Shown here in pieces: positions 31,215-40,110 of a stretch of DNA of 64,000 nt (positions within the stretch are counted from its first letter, which is position 1; each line of letters opens with the position of its first letter). Position numbers and translations under genes: made by a program. This stretch comes from JANMEX01 sp041751995 (GTDB lineage Bacteria > Pseudomonadota > Alphaproteobacteria > Rhizobiales > Rhizobiaceae): contig JBGSHY010000019.1 in the NCBI GenBank assembly GCA_041751995.1, positions 40,024-104,023 on the forward strand. The letters are read 5' to 3'. Below the pieces are notes generated by a model. The model saw only the letters and a program-made list of their open reading frames with translations. It made no database searches and was not told the DNA's origin.

Positions 31215-32644
31215 CAGGATTTACCCGTCAGCCGCGCCGCAATCAAATCCGCCAGCTTTGCCGCCACCTCATCCTTGCTCATTTCGGGCCACTCCTCGAT
31301 GCCTGACTGCGAAACAATGCGCACCCGGTTGCGGTCGCCGCCCATTACGCCCTGCGCGCCGCCGATGCCGGTGGCGGTTGACACATCATTTGCGACAATC
31401 ATGTCCGCGCCCTTGCGGGAAAGCTTTGCCGTCGCGTTGGCGACCAGATCATTGGTTTCGGCGGCAAAGCCGACAACTAGCTTTGGACGCTTTTCGTGGT
31501 GGCCGACAGTTCGCAATATGTCCGGATTTTCAGTCATTGTAAGTGTCGGCGCACCTTTACCGGGATCTTTCTTGATCTTCTCTCCCGCCTCATTCTCCGT
31601 CCGCCAATCGGCAACCGCTGCCACCATGACTGCCGCATCAGCCGGCAGCAGGCTTTCCACGGCGCCAAGCATTTGGCGTGCGGTTTCAACGCGGGTGACA
31701 GTGACGCCCGCCGGATCGGCAATCGTGACCGGCCCCGATACCAGCCGCACATCGGCCCCGAGTTTTGCCAGTGCGGCAGCGATCGCGTGGCCCTGCTTGC
31801 CTGAGGAACGGTTGGCAATATAACGGACCGGATCAATCGGCTCATGGGTAGGCCCGGAGGTGACGATGATTTTCTTGCCTGCCAGCGGTTTTGGCCGGCT
31901 GTCCAACAAGGCTTCAATAGCAGCCACGATTTCAAGTGGTTCGGCCATCCGTCCTTCGCCCGCTTCTCCGCTTTCGGCCATCTCGCCGCGGTTTGGGCCG
32001 ACAAAATGTAAACCGTCGGTTACCAAAGTATTCCGGTTGCGCAGTGTCGCCGGATGGTTCCACATTGCAGGATTCATGGCCGGAGCGACCAGCACCGGAA
32101 GGTTGGTTGCGAGCAGCACTGCCGAAGCCAGATCATTGGCCAGACCGTTTGCCATTTTGGCCATCAGATCCGCAGTGGCCGGGGCAACCACAATCAAATT
32201 GCAGTCCCGCGCAAGCCTTATGTGCCCGACGTCCTGCTCGTCCTCGCGCGAGAACAGGTCGTCGAAAACCTTGTCCGCCGTCAGCGCGCCGACGGACAGC
32301 GGCGTGATGAATTCCTGCGCCGACTTTGTCATGATCGCCCGCACCCCATAGCCGCGTTCGCGCAGGCGGCGGATCAAGTCAAGGCATTTGTAAGCCGCAA
32401 TCCCGCCGCCGATGATAAGGAGGATGCGTTTTCTATCGCCCTTTGCGGAAGCCGGCACGACAACATCCGGCGTCAGTCTCTTCAATGCTGCCGCCAGTTT
32501 CGCAATGTTGCGTTCGGTAATCGACGTGCTGTTCAGGCGCCATTTCGAATAGGCTTGCGGGGTCACGCCCGCAGCGGCGCACAGAACTTTTTGAGATATG
32601 CCAAGTTGCTCGCGCTCATTATCAATTTCATCAAAGCGGGACAT
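31214..32644 (-). CDS. coaBC: HTH-CoaBC fusion: phosphopantothenoylcysteine synthetase/decarboxylase with N-terminal DNA-binding domain
   Basis: Bifunctional coenzyme A enzyme. CoaB joins cysteine to phosphopantothenate and CoaC decarboxylates the product with FMN. CoaC starts near residue 72 (RILLIIGGGIAAYKC) and has the diagnostic PAMNPAMW. CoaB starts near 255 (KIIVTSGPTHEPIDPVRYIAN) with SSGKQG, VAAVADW and KIKKDPGK. Length is 476, about 75 more than usual. The extra N-terminus (1 to about 62) is an XRE-like helix-turn-helix: LGISQKVLCAAAGVTPQAYS followed by KW and a helical stretch. Inverted repeats lie upstream. The fusion could let the enzyme control its own gene (inference). The stop overlaps the GNAT gene. 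Confidence 0.92.
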   Translation of the reverse strand: MSRFDEIDNEREQLGISQKVLCAAAGVTPQAYSKWRLNSTSITERNIAKLAAALKRLTPDVVVPASAKGDRKRILLIIGGGIAAYKCLDLIRRLRERGYGVRAIMTKSAQEFITPLSVGALTADKVFDDLFSREDEQDVGHIRLARDCNLIVVAPATADLMAKMANGLANDLASAVLLATNLPVLVAPAMNPAMWNHPATLRNRNTLVTDGLHFVGPNRGEMAESGEAGEGRMAEPLEIVAAIEALLDSRPKPLAGKKIIVTSGPTHEPIDPVRYIANRSSGKQGHAIAAALAKLGADVRLVSGPVTIADPAGVTVTRVETARQMLGAVESLLPADAAVMVAAVADWRTENEAGEKIKKDPGKGAPTLTMTENPDILRTVGHHEKRPKLVVGFAAETNDLVANATAKLSRKGADMIVANDVSTATGIGGAQGVMGGDRNRVRIVSQSGIEEWPEMSKDEVAAKLADLIAARLTGKS

Positions 32645-32676
32645 CTTGACCTCATCGGTTCACAAACTGAGAGTCA

Positions 32677-32726
32677 GATACGCATTTATGCTGATAAATT
32701 GCAACTTCTTCTAAAGAATGCGTATC
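32677..32726. promoter_or_regulatory. Nested inverted repeats upstream of HTH-CoaBC
   Basis: Outer arms GATACGCATT (32677-32686) and AATGCGTATC (32717-32726) are perfectly complementary over 10 bp. The right arm lies in the last codons of ubiB. Inside is a second palindrome, ATTTATGCTGATAAAT (32684-32699), with 6-bp arms, 40-55 bases upstream of the coaBC start. The region is AT-rich. These are good candidate sites for the HTH domain fused to CoaBC, or a stem-loop at the end of ubiB. Confidence 0.5.
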
Positions 32727-34285
32727 GCAATGGCCGCCAGTGAAATCGCAATCACCCACAGCGCCCAGCGCCCGGAGCGACCATGCCGCGCCTCGGACTT
32801 GCCGATCTCTTCGGCCGTTTGCGCATCAAACCGCAGCCCGTTTGCCGCCATCTTGTCGATTTCTTCCGACAGTCGTTCTGTTCGGGCGGCAAAATCCGGC
32901 AACTGCCGCGACAGATGCGCGATGGCCCGAAGACCCTCGCCGGCGTCCGCGATCATGCCGCGCGGACCGAGATTGTCGGCAATCCACGCCCCGACCACCG
33001 GTTCGGCCGTCTTCCACATGTTGAACGCCGGATCGAGCGTGCGCGCCACGCCTTCAACCACCACCATGGTTTTCTGCAGCAGCAAAAGCTCGGTGCGGGT
33101 TTCCATGTCGAACACTTGCGTGACTTCAAACAGCAGCGTCAGCAGTTTGGCCATCGAAATGGTTTCAGCAGACTGGCCATGGATCGGCTCGCCGATGGCG
33201 CGGATTGCCTGCGCGAAACTTGCCACATCATGCTTGCGCGGCACGTATCCGGCCTCGAAATGCACTTCGGCGACGCGGCGATAGTCGCGCTTGATGAAGC
33301 CGTAGAGGATTTCGGCCAGAAACCGCCGTTCCTTCTTGCCGAGCCGCCCGGCAATGCCGAGATCGACAGCGACAATGTTGCCTGCAGGATCGACGAACAG
33401 ATTGCCCGGATGCATGTCGGCGTGGAAAAACCCGTCGCGCAGCGTGTGGCGCAGAAATGACTGGATGAGCACTGCACCCAGATGCGGCAGGTCATGACCG
33501 GCGGCACGAAGGCCGTCCAGATCGTTCATCTTGACGCCGTCGATCCACTCCATCGTCAAAACGTCACGGCCCGTGCGCTCCCAGTCGACCGTCGGCACCC
33601 GGAAACCCGGATCGTCAACCGTGTTGTCACGCAGTTCCGACAGCGCCGCCGCCTCGAGCCGCAGATCCATCTCGATGCGGGTGGTCTGGGCCAGTGTCTC
33701 GGTGACTTCAATCGGCTTCAGCCGCTTGCCATCCGTGAACCAGCCTTCCTGAATGCGGGCGACCAGAAAATAGCTTTCCAGATCTTGCGCGAACCGCTTG
33801 CGAACGCCGGGTCGTATGACCTTGACCGCAACCTTCTTTTCGCCCTCTGCCGTGCGCACATAAGCCGGATGCACTTGTGCAATCGACGCGGCGGCGATGG
33901 GTTCGTCCAGTTTTACATAAAGGTCGCCAACCGTCCGGCCGAGCGACTCTTCAATCGCCTTGACAGAGTCCGCCGTCGGAAACGTGTCCATCCGGTCTTG
34001 CAGCCGGGCAAAGTCATCCGACAGCGCGTTGCCGACAATGTCCGGACGTGTCGCTAGAAACTGGCCGAGCTTGACATAGGAAGGCCCCAGCCGCTGGATT
34101 GCGCGTGCCAGCCGTTCCTGCCTATCTGTGCGTGTAGACTTCCGCTTGGCAAACAGAGTGGCCAGGCGGTGCAGCGTCAACGCCGAACCGGAAAGATTGT
34201 CCACCGGGATGGACGCGACAACGCCTTCGCGCACGATCACCCAACCGGCGCGCATCAGCCTCAGCGCTGCAGCAATGTCACTCAT
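32711..34285 (-). CDS. ubiB: UbiB family protein (ubiquinone biosynthesis accessory kinase-like ATPase)
   Basis: Membrane-associated atypical kinase/ATPase required for ubiquinone formation. It has 524 residues. The KxGQ motif is in YVKLGQFLATRPDIVG, the alanine-rich nucleotide loop in AAASIAQVH, catalytic parts in HADMHPGNLF and VAVDLGIAGRL (DLG for the DFG metal site). A C-terminal hydrophobic segment (WALWVIAISLAAIAI) anchors it. The start is ATG 34285, five bases after the ubiE stop. The 12 residues of open frame upstream overlap ubiE and are not included. The stop lies inside the inverted repeat upstream of coaBC. Confidence 0.95.
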   Translation of the reverse strand: MSDIAAALRLMRAGWVIVREGVVASIPVDNLSGSALTLHRLATLFAKRKSTRTDRQERLARAIQRLGPSYVKLGQFLATRPDIVGNALSDDFARLQDRMDTFPTADSVKAIEESLGRTVGDLYVKLDEPIAAASIAQVHPAYVRTAEGEKKVAVKVIRPGVRKRFAQDLESYFLVARIQEGWFTDGKRLKPIEVTETLAQTTRIEMDLRLEAAALSELRDNTVDDPGFRVPTVDWERTGRDVLTMEWIDGVKMNDLDGLRAAGHDLPHLGAVLIQSFLRHTLRDGFFHADMHPGNLFVDPAGNIVAVDLGIAGRLGKKERRFLAEILYGFIKRDYRRVAEVHFEAGYVPRKHDVASFAQAIRAIGEPIHGQSAETISMAKLLTLLFEVTQVFDMETRTELLLLQKTMVVVEGVARTLDPAFNMWKTAEPVVGAWIADNLGPRGMIADAGEGLRAIAHLSRQLPDFAARTERLSEEIDKMAANGLRFDAQTAEEIGKSEARHGRSGRWALWVIAISLAAIAIRIL

Positions 34286-34289
34286 GGGA

Positions 34290-35066
34290 TCAAAGCTTCC
34301 AGCCGGAATGGGCCGCAGCAATGCCGCCGGAATAGTTGCGGTAAGCCACGCGCGAGAACCCGGCCTTGCGGATCATCGCGGCAAAATCCTCCTGTCCGGG
34401 GAATTTGCGGATGGATTCCACCAGGTACCGGTAGGAATCGCCGTCGCCCGTGACCGCCTTGCCAATCGCCGGAATGGCGTTGAACGACCATGCATCATAA
34501 AATCTGTCGAGCATCGGCATTTCGACTTCGGAAAACTCGAGACACAGGAAGCGCCCGCCGGTTTTCAAAACACGGAACGCTTCTGACAAGGCCACGTCGA
34601 TGCGCGGCACGTTGCGAATGCCAAACGCGATTGTGTAGGCGTCAAAGCTCTTGTCGGGAAACGGCAACGCTTCCGCATTGGCTTCGACAAAGCTCAAATG
34701 CTCGGCGATGCCTTTCTTGGCGGCGCGGTCGCGGCCGACTTCCAGCATCGAGCCGTTGATGTCGAGCACGGTGACATCCGCCTTGCGGTCCGATGCTTCC
34801 AGAATGCGGAAGGCGATGTCGCCGGTGCCGCCGGCCACGTCCAGCGCTTTCCAACCGTTGCGCTTGGGCGGGGAAAGCCAGTCAACGAACGCGCTTTTCC
34901 ACACCCGGTGCATGCCGGCCGACATCAGGTCGTTCATCATGTCATAGCGGCGGGCGACAGTGTGGAACACGTCATTGACCAGCGGCTGCTTTTCGCCGCT
35001 GCCGACCTGTCGGAACCCGAACGAGGTTTCCATGCCGCCATCTGCCGTTGTGCGTTCCACGCTCAT
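34290..35066 (-). CDS. ubiE: Ubiquinone/menaquinone C-methyltransferase UbiE
   Basis: SAM-dependent methyltransferase that methylates the benzoquinol ring in ubiquinone synthesis. It has 258 residues. The SAM motif I is ALDVAGGTGDIAFRI; UbiE signatures are YDMMNDLMSAGMHRVWK, YTIAFGIRNVPRI and the C-terminal NYSGGIAAAHSGWKL. ATG 35066 (MSVERTTADGGMETS) was preferred because AGGA lies about eight bases upstream and rhizobial UbiE proteins start this way; ATG 35087 would add seven residues. First gene of ubiE-ubiB-coaBC-GNAT. Confidence 0.95.
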   Translation of the reverse strand: MSVERTTADGGMETSFGFRQVGSGEKQPLVNDVFHTVARRYDMMNDLMSAGMHRVWKSAFVDWLSPPKRNGWKALDVAGGTGDIAFRILEASDRKADVTVLDINGSMLEVGRDRAAKKGIAEHLSFVEANAEALPFPDKSFDAYTIAFGIRNVPRIDVALSEAFRVLKTGGRFLCLEFSEVEMPMLDRFYDAWSFNAIPAIGKAVTGDGDSYRYLVESIRKFPGQEDFAAMIRKAGFSRVAYRNYSGGIAAAHSGWKL

Positions 35067-35100
35067 GCGTTCATCCTGTGTGTGCATTTTCGCGCCGGAC

Positions 35101-35156
35101 CATAGCCGATCACACCTTCAATGGCTATGTTGCCCGGCGCGGTGAAGCGCCGCGCC
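35101..35156. promoter_or_regulatory. Inverted repeats in the ubiE/add divergent region
   Basis: CATAGCC (35101-35107) pairs with GGCTATG (35123-35129), and GGCGCGG (35136-35142) pairs with CCGCGCC (35150-35156). Both lie between the divergent ubiE and add genes, the second about 25 bases upstream of the add start, so it could fold in the leader of the add transcript. No RutR-like site was seen here. Confidence 0.3.
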
Positions 35157-35180
35157 AGGAAAAGATTGGGGAAATGATAA

Positions 35181-36146
35181 ATGGTCGTCAAAGCCGAAAT
35201 CCACTGCCACATCGAAGGCGCGGCCTCAACGCAGCTGGTCGCAGGCCAGGCGCGCAAATACGGCGTCAACATTGACGGCCTGATCAATGGCGAAGATTTT
35301 GTCTGGACCGATTTCACCACCTTCCTCAAAGCCTACGACAAGGCGGCGGCGCTGTTCTGCACCGAGGAAGACTATGCGCTTTTGGCGCAGACCTATTTTG
35401 AAAGCATCGCCGCCGATGGCGCGATCTACGGCGAGATTTTCATCTCGACCAACCATGCGCAAAGCTGCGGGCTCGACCCTAAGCTCTATGTTTCCGGGCT
35501 TGCCGAAGGCATGCGCCGCGCCAAGGCGAACACCGGCATTGAAACACGAATGATCGCCACGGGCCTTAGGCACATGGGGCCGGAAGGCGTTGATGAAGCC
35601 GCGGAATGGCTGCTTAAAAACCCGCACCCGCTGATCACCGGCTGGGGCATGGCGGGCGAAGAGCGGATGCACCACCCGAAGGATTTTGCCCGCTCCTTCG
35701 ACAAGATGCGCGACGCCGGCTACGGCATCACCGTCCATGCCGGCGAACTGGTCGGCTGGCAAAGCGTCGCCGACGCGCTGGACTGGCTCAAGCCCTCGCG
35801 TATTGGACATGGCGTGCGCGCGATTGAAAACCCCGATCTGGTCAAGCGATTGGCAGACGAGCAGATCGTGCTTGAATGCTGCCCCGGGTCCAACATTTCG
35901 CTGAATGTGTTTCCGAATTTCGAAGCCCATTCCTTCATGAAACTGCGGGCGGCAGGCATTCCCGTGACACTGTCGTCCGACGACCCGCCCTATTTCGCCA
36001 CCAGCCTGAGGCATGAGTATGACGTGATCGGCAAACAGCATTTCGGCCTCAGCGACGCCGAACTGACGGACATCACGCGCACCGCCATCAAGGCGGCTTA
36101 TGTCGACGAGGATACGCGGGCCGAATTGCTGGCGAAGGTGATCTAG
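35181..36146 (+). CDS. add: Adenosine deaminase
   Basis: Zn-dependent deaminase of 321 residues converting adenosine and deoxyadenosine to inosine forms. The metal/catalytic motifs are complete: AEIHCHIEGA, VHAGE, RIGHGVRAIE, CPGSNISL and SSDDPPYF. The Add/ADE family also contains adenine deaminases. The pattern here is nearer Add, and the nucleoside salvage genes downstream support that. A GGGGAAA ribosome site precedes the ATG. Followed after 91 bases by upp on the same strand. Confidence 0.9.
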   Translation: MVVKAEIHCHIEGAASTQLVAGQARKYGVNIDGLINGEDFVWTDFTTFLKAYDKAAALFCTEEDYALLAQTYFESIAADGAIYGEIFISTNHAQSCGLDPKLYVSGLAEGMRRAKANTGIETRMIATGLRHMGPEGVDEAAEWLLKNPHPLITGWGMAGEERMHHPKDFARSFDKMRDAGYGITVHAGELVGWQSVADALDWLKPSRIGHGVRAIENPDLVKRLADEQIVLECCPGSNISLNVFPNFEAHSFMKLRAAGIPVTLSSDDPPYFATSLRHEYDVIGKQHFGLSDAELTDITRTAIKAAYVDEDTRAELLAKVI

Positions 36147-36237
36147 CATCAACAAAGCTGTGACTGGCAATCCGTGCGCGGTTTCCAATCCATGCGCAGA
36201 CCGCTAGAACAGGCAAACCGGTTTTCAGGAGCGTGCC

Positions 36238-36864
36238 ATGAGTGTCACTGTCGTCGATCATCCTCTCGTCAAGCACAAGCTGACGATCATGCGAGACAAG
36301 GAGACCTCGACCGGAAGTTTCCGCCGCCTGCTCAAGGAAATCTCGCTGCTGCTCTGTTACGAAGTGACGCGCAACATGGAAATGACAACCAAGCGGATCG
36401 AGACGCCGCTTGAGCCGATGGACGCGCCGATCCTTGACGGCAAGAAGCTGGTGTTCGCCTCGGTGCTGCGCTCCGGCAATGGCTTGCTTGAGGGTATGCT
36501 GGAACTGGTGCCATCGGCGCGCGTCGCCCACATCGGCCTTTACCGCGACCATGACACGCTTCAGGCAGTCGAGTATTATTTCAAGGCGCCCGATGACATT
36601 GCCGACCGTCTGGTGATTGTTGTTGATCCGATGCTGGCGACAGCAAATTCCGCCATCGCGGCCATCGACAAGCTGAAGGAGCGCGGCGCCAACAATTTGC
36701 GTTTCGTCTGCCTGCTCGCCGCACCCGAAGGCATCAAGCGTTTCACCGAAGCCCATCCGGACGTGCCGGTGTTCACCGCCGCCATCGACAGCCATCTGAA
36801 CGAAAAGGGTTACATTGTTCCCGGCCTCGGTGACGCGGGTGACCGCATGTACGGCACGAAGTGA
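36238..36864 (+). CDS. upp: Uracil phosphoribosyltransferase
   Basis: Converts uracil and PRPP to UMP. It has 208 residues with the typical start VVDHPLVKHKLTIMRDKETST. The PRPP loop is VVDPMLATANSAIAAI (DPMLATGGS in E. coli), and the uracil-binding C-terminus is GLGDAGDRMYGTK. AGGAG sits nine bases before ATG 36238. With cytidine deaminase, thymidine phosphorylase and the CodA-like enzyme in the window, uracil would be a common end product that Upp recovers. Confidence 0.96.
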   Translation: MSVTVVDHPLVKHKLTIMRDKETSTGSFRRLLKEISLLLCYEVTRNMEMTTKRIETPLEPMDAPILDGKKLVFASVLRSGNGLLEGMLELVPSARVAHIGLYRDHDTLQAVEYYFKAPDDIADRLVIVVDPMLATANSAIAAIDKLKERGANNLRFVCLLAAPEGIKRFTEAHPDVPVFTAAIDSHLNEKGYIVPGLGDAGDRMYGTK

Positions 36865-36870
36865 ACCGGT

Positions 36871-38019
36871 TCACCGCCTGAACGGCCAGGCCAGTTGCTG
36901 CAAAAACTCCAAAAGAACAGGATCGCCCTTGATTCCGGTTTCCGTCGGCCACTCGCCTTTCGGCATGTGGTAGGTGCCGAAAAGCCGGTCAATCCACGGA
37001 AAATGCACGGCGAAATTCTTGTCGATCGGCTCCACGGCGTGATGCCAATGATGGAAACGCGGCATGACCAGAAGCTGGTTCAGCACCGGTATGTCAAAGC
37101 GCATGTTGACGTGATTGAGCGTCGCCTGCACGGCAACGATCACCAGCCAGATGTAGAGCGCCTGTTGCGAGAAGCCGATGATGAGCAGCGGCGCAAGCGT
37201 CAGCGCCCGGGTGACGATGATGTCGACAACATGCAGCCGTGAACCTGCCAGCCAGTCCATCGCGCGGGACGAATGGTGAATGGCATGGAACGGCCAGGCC
37301 CAGCCGATCCGGTGAAAGCTGCGGTGCACCCAATATTGTGCGACATCGGCGGCGAGCATCACGGCGAGCACTTCAAGGACCAGCGGCAGACTGTCAGTGT
37401 TGAAGCCCGAGGCATTGGCATGGACAGTCTGCGCAATCAGTGTCGCCGGAAGCAGCGTGAAAAAGGTCATCAGTTCGACAGCGACGTGGCTGACCAGAAA
37501 ATAAATGCCGTCCGTCGTCCATCCGGCGCGGAAAATTTCCTGATCCTTGTAGAGCGGGAACAGCCGCTCCAGCGGCACGAAGATCAGCGCCAAAAGGACA
37601 ATATTCAAAATGAACCAGTCCAGCCCGACGCGGAAAGCCGCTTCGCCGCCGCCGACCTCCACCGTGCTGCCGCCTGCAAGCACCGCCATCATGCAGAAGA
37701 ACAGACCGGTGAGGCCAAGGCGTTTGGACGGCCGCAAAACCACATTGAGCGCCGAAAACAGGAAGCCGGCCATGATCGCCAGCGCCAGCAATAGTCGCAT
37801 CGTCTCAACCGGATAGCGCGGCGCAGTCTCAGACATCGTCAGCCACTGCGGGTAGCGAAACACCAGAACGGCAAGAAAACTGCCGAAAGACAGGAAAAGG
37901 CCAACGAGGCCCGAGAACCACCCGGTGCCGAAATGCTTTGGCAAATGATCGCCAAGCAGCCTTTCGGCCGCGCGGTCCAGTCTTGTCTGCCCCGGATTGA
38001 GTGACGAATCATCCGCCAT
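36871..38019 (-). CDS. Sterol desaturase/fatty acid hydroxylase family membrane protein
   Basis: Di-iron membrane oxygenase-like protein of 382 residues with about seven hydrophobic segments. The FA_hydroxylase histidine cluster is clear: HRSFH, HAIHHSS, HVNMRF and FHHWHH in order (about residues 230-335), followed by HFPWIDRLFGTYH. Bacterial members hydroxylate or desaturate fatty acids, ornithine lipids, hopanoids or carotenoids; the substrate here is not known. The gene ends six bases from the converging upp stop. An 8-bp inverted repeat lies 24 bases upstream of its start. Confidence 0.88.
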   Translation of the reverse strand: MADDSSLNPGQTRLDRAAERLLGDHLPKHFGTGWFSGLVGLFLSFGSFLAVLVFRYPQWLTMSETAPRYPVETMRLLLALAIMAGFLFSALNVVLRPSKRLGLTGLFFCMMAVLAGGSTVEVGGGEAAFRVGLDWFILNIVLLALIFVPLERLFPLYKDQEIFRAGWTTDGIYFLVSHVAVELMTFFTLLPATLIAQTVHANASGFNTDSLPLVLEVLAVMLAADVAQYWVHRSFHRIGWAWPFHAIHHSSRAMDWLAGSRLHVVDIIVTRALTLAPLLIIGFSQQALYIWLVIVAVQATLNHVNMRFDIPVLNQLLVMPRFHHWHHAVEPIDKNFAVHFPWIDRLFGTYHMPKGEWPTETGIKGDPVLLEFLQQLAWPFRR

Positions 38020-38042
38020 TGGTGCCCTCGCTCTCCTACCTT

Positions 38043-38074
38043 CGCCAATTTCGGGCTTTTGTCGAGAATTGGCG
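38043..38074. promoter_or_regulatory. Inverted repeat upstream of the sterol-desaturase-like gene
   Basis: CGCCAATT (38043-38050) and AATTGGCG (38067-38074) are perfect 8-bp arms with a 16-base spacer. They lie in the 255-base gap between the divergent membrane oxygenase and retropepsin-like genes. An operator or leader hairpin is possible. The rest of the gap shows only a small GCGCC / GGCGC repeat near 38220-38236. Confidence 0.35.
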
Positions 38075-38274
38075 GGCCTTTGCCGAAGCCGAACCGTTAA
38101 ATCGCCTCTCCGTGTGGCTCACGACCATTACGACTGGCAGAGCGATTTTTGAAATTGTTCCCGCGAAACCTTTCATTAACGCATTCTGCAAACTCTCCGG
38201 GGCATGTCTGTTTATAAACGCGCCAGCAACCGGCGCATCTTAATGTGCGGCTGGATTGCAACCGGATATTGCTG

Positions 38275-38802
38275 ATGAACCGCTTCTTTTTGATGCTGCT
38301 GGCCGCTGGCGCATTGCTGTCGGGCATACTGGCACTGCTGCAGGAAACCTCGCAGCCGGATGATGGTAAATCTGCGCCGATGGCCAAGGCCGCGAGTATG
38401 AAACCGCAAACGACTTCAACCAGTTCGCCGTCCGGTTCGGTCCGCCTGAAGCCTGATGCGCGCGGGCATTATGTCGCCGAATTCAGGATGAACGGAAAAT
38501 CAGTCACGGCGTTGGTCGACACCGGCGCGAGCATGGTGGCGATCAACAAGACAACGGCGCGCAAACTCGGCATCTATGTCGGGCCAGCTGATTTCAAATA
38601 TGAGGTCAGCACCGCCAACGGCACGGCCAAGGTCGCCGCTGCAGTCATCCGTGAAATCCAGATCGGCCGCGTCAAGGTTCGCGACGTCGAAGCTGCTGTA
38701 CTCGATGACAAGGCGCTCGACGGCACACTGCTTGGCATGACATTTCTCAAGCGGCTCGAAGGCTTCAGCGTCACCGACGGCGACCTGATCCTCAAACAAT
38801 AG
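38275..38802 (+). CDS. Retropepsin-like clan AA aspartic protease (TIGR02281 type)
   Basis: A 175-residue protein with an N-terminal hydrophobic anchor (about 4-20), a Ser/Thr/Pro-rich linker and a single retropepsin domain. The catalytic signature is TALVDTGASMVAIN, with the second glycine-rich element GTLLGMTFLKRL near the end. Such bacterial proteins are membrane-anchored, probably dimeric proteases facing the periplasm. Their substrates are unknown. Start ATG 38275 gives a signal-anchor start. The gene abuts the converging deoA stop. Confidence 0.85.
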   Translation: MNRFFLMLLAAGALLSGILALLQETSQPDDGKSAPMAKAASMKPQTTSTSSPSGSVRLKPDARGHYVAEFRMNGKSVTALVDTGASMVAINKTTARKLGIYVGPADFKYEVSTANGTAKVAAAVIREIQIGRVKVRDVEAAVLDDKALDGTLLGMTFLKRLEGFSVTDGDLILKQ

Positions 38803-40110
38803 TCAGCCGATCCGCCGCACCACCGCATCGGTCAGTGCCGGGCGCTTGGCCGCTAGTCCATAAGCCGAGACAACGGCCTTGATTGCTTCGTCTGCGAGGT
38901 CCTTCGAGCGCGCGTGGACCCTTGCAATTGCATCGCCCTTGTTGACGGATGCGCCAATCGGCAACAGGTCCGTCAGGCCAACGGCATGATCCACCTTGTC
39001 TTGCGGTCGCGTGCGCCCGCCGCCGAGCGCCACGACGGCAAGGCCGAGGTCGCGTGTCGCCGCGCTGTTGATAAACCCGTCCTGCGGTGCAGGCACATCA
39101 ACGATGATCGGCGCGGCGGGCAGATAATCTTCCGCTTTTTCCATGAAATCCGACGGACCGCCAAGTCCGGAAACCATCCGGGCAAAAACCTCTGCGGCCT
39201 TGCCGCTGTCAAGCGCCTGTTGGGACAGGGCAAGCCCCTCCTTGACCGACTTGGCTATGCCGGTTGAAACCAGCATTTCCGCCGCCAGCGCCAGCGTGAC
39301 TTCCTCCAGCCGCACATCGCGCTTGCCGCGCAGGAACTGAACGGCGTTCATCACTTCGACCGCATTGCCGGCCGCGCTCGCCAGCGATTGGTTCATGTCG
39401 GTGATCAGCGCCGTTGTCTTGAGACCCGCGCCATTGGCAACGGCAACCAGGCTTTCGGCAAGTTTCACCGCATCCCTGGATTTCGCCATGAAAGCGCCAT
39501 TGCCGGTCTTCACGTCAAGCACCAGCGACTGCAGGCCGGCCGCAAGCTTCTTGGACAGGATCGATGCAGTGATCAGCGGAATGGACTCCACCGTCGCTGT
39601 GACATCGCGGATGCCGTAGAAGCGCTTGTCGGCGGGTGCGAGATCGGAAGTCTGGCCGATAATCGCCGTACCAACACTGAGAACCACCTTGCGGAACAGC
39701 GTATTGTCCGGCTGACTGACATAGCCGGGGATCGAATCCATCTTGTCGAGCGTCCCGCCGGTGTGACCAAGTCCGCGTCCCGAAATCATCGGCACAAACG
39801 CGCCGCAGGCCGCAACGATCGGTGCCAGCATCAGCGAAACATTGTCACCGACACCGCCGGTGGAATGCTTGTCGACCACGGGACCCGGAAGGTCCGACCA
39901 GTCGAGAACCGTGCCGGAATCGCGCATGCCAAGTGTCAGCGCCACCGCTTCATCGCGGTTCATTCCGTTGAAGAACACGGCCATTGCAAGCGCCGAAATC
40001 TGGCCCTCGGTCACATAGCCTTCAGTGATGCCGCGCACGAAAAATGTGATCTCTTGCGCGGTCAAGGCCCGCCCGTCGCGCTTGGCGCGGATGATCTCTT
40101 GCGGGAGCAT
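38803..40110 (-). CDS. deoA: Thymidine phosphorylase
   Basis: Cleaves thymidine and deoxyuridine with phosphate to the base and deoxyribose 1-phosphate. It has 435 residues, like E. coli DeoA. Signatures are VDKHSTGGVGDNVSL, SGRGLGHTGGTLDKMDSIPG, DVKTGNGAFM and VGLTDLLPIG. The start is ATG 40110, overlapping the deoC stop (ATGA); an open extension upstream to 40161 lies inside deoC. Last gene of the seven-gene nucleoside operon. Confidence 0.96.
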   Translation of the reverse strand: MLPQEIIRAKRDGRALTAQEITFFVRGITEGYVTEGQISALAMAVFFNGMNRDEAVALTLGMRDSGTVLDWSDLPGPVVDKHSTGGVGDNVSLMLAPIVAACGAFVPMISGRGLGHTGGTLDKMDSIPGYVSQPDNTLFRKVVLSVGTAIIGQTSDLAPADKRFYGIRDVTATVESIPLITASILSKKLAAGLQSLVLDVKTGNGAFMAKSRDAVKLAESLVAVANGAGLKTTALITDMNQSLASAAGNAVEVMNAVQFLRGKRDVRLEEVTLALAAEMLVSTGIAKSVKEGLALSQQALDSGKAAEVFARMVSGLGGPSDFMEKAEDYLPAAPIIVDVPAPQDGFINSAATRDLGLAVVALGGGRTRPQDKVDHAVGLTDLLPIGASVNKGDAIARVHARSKDLADEAIKAVVSAYGLAAKRPALTDAVVRRIG

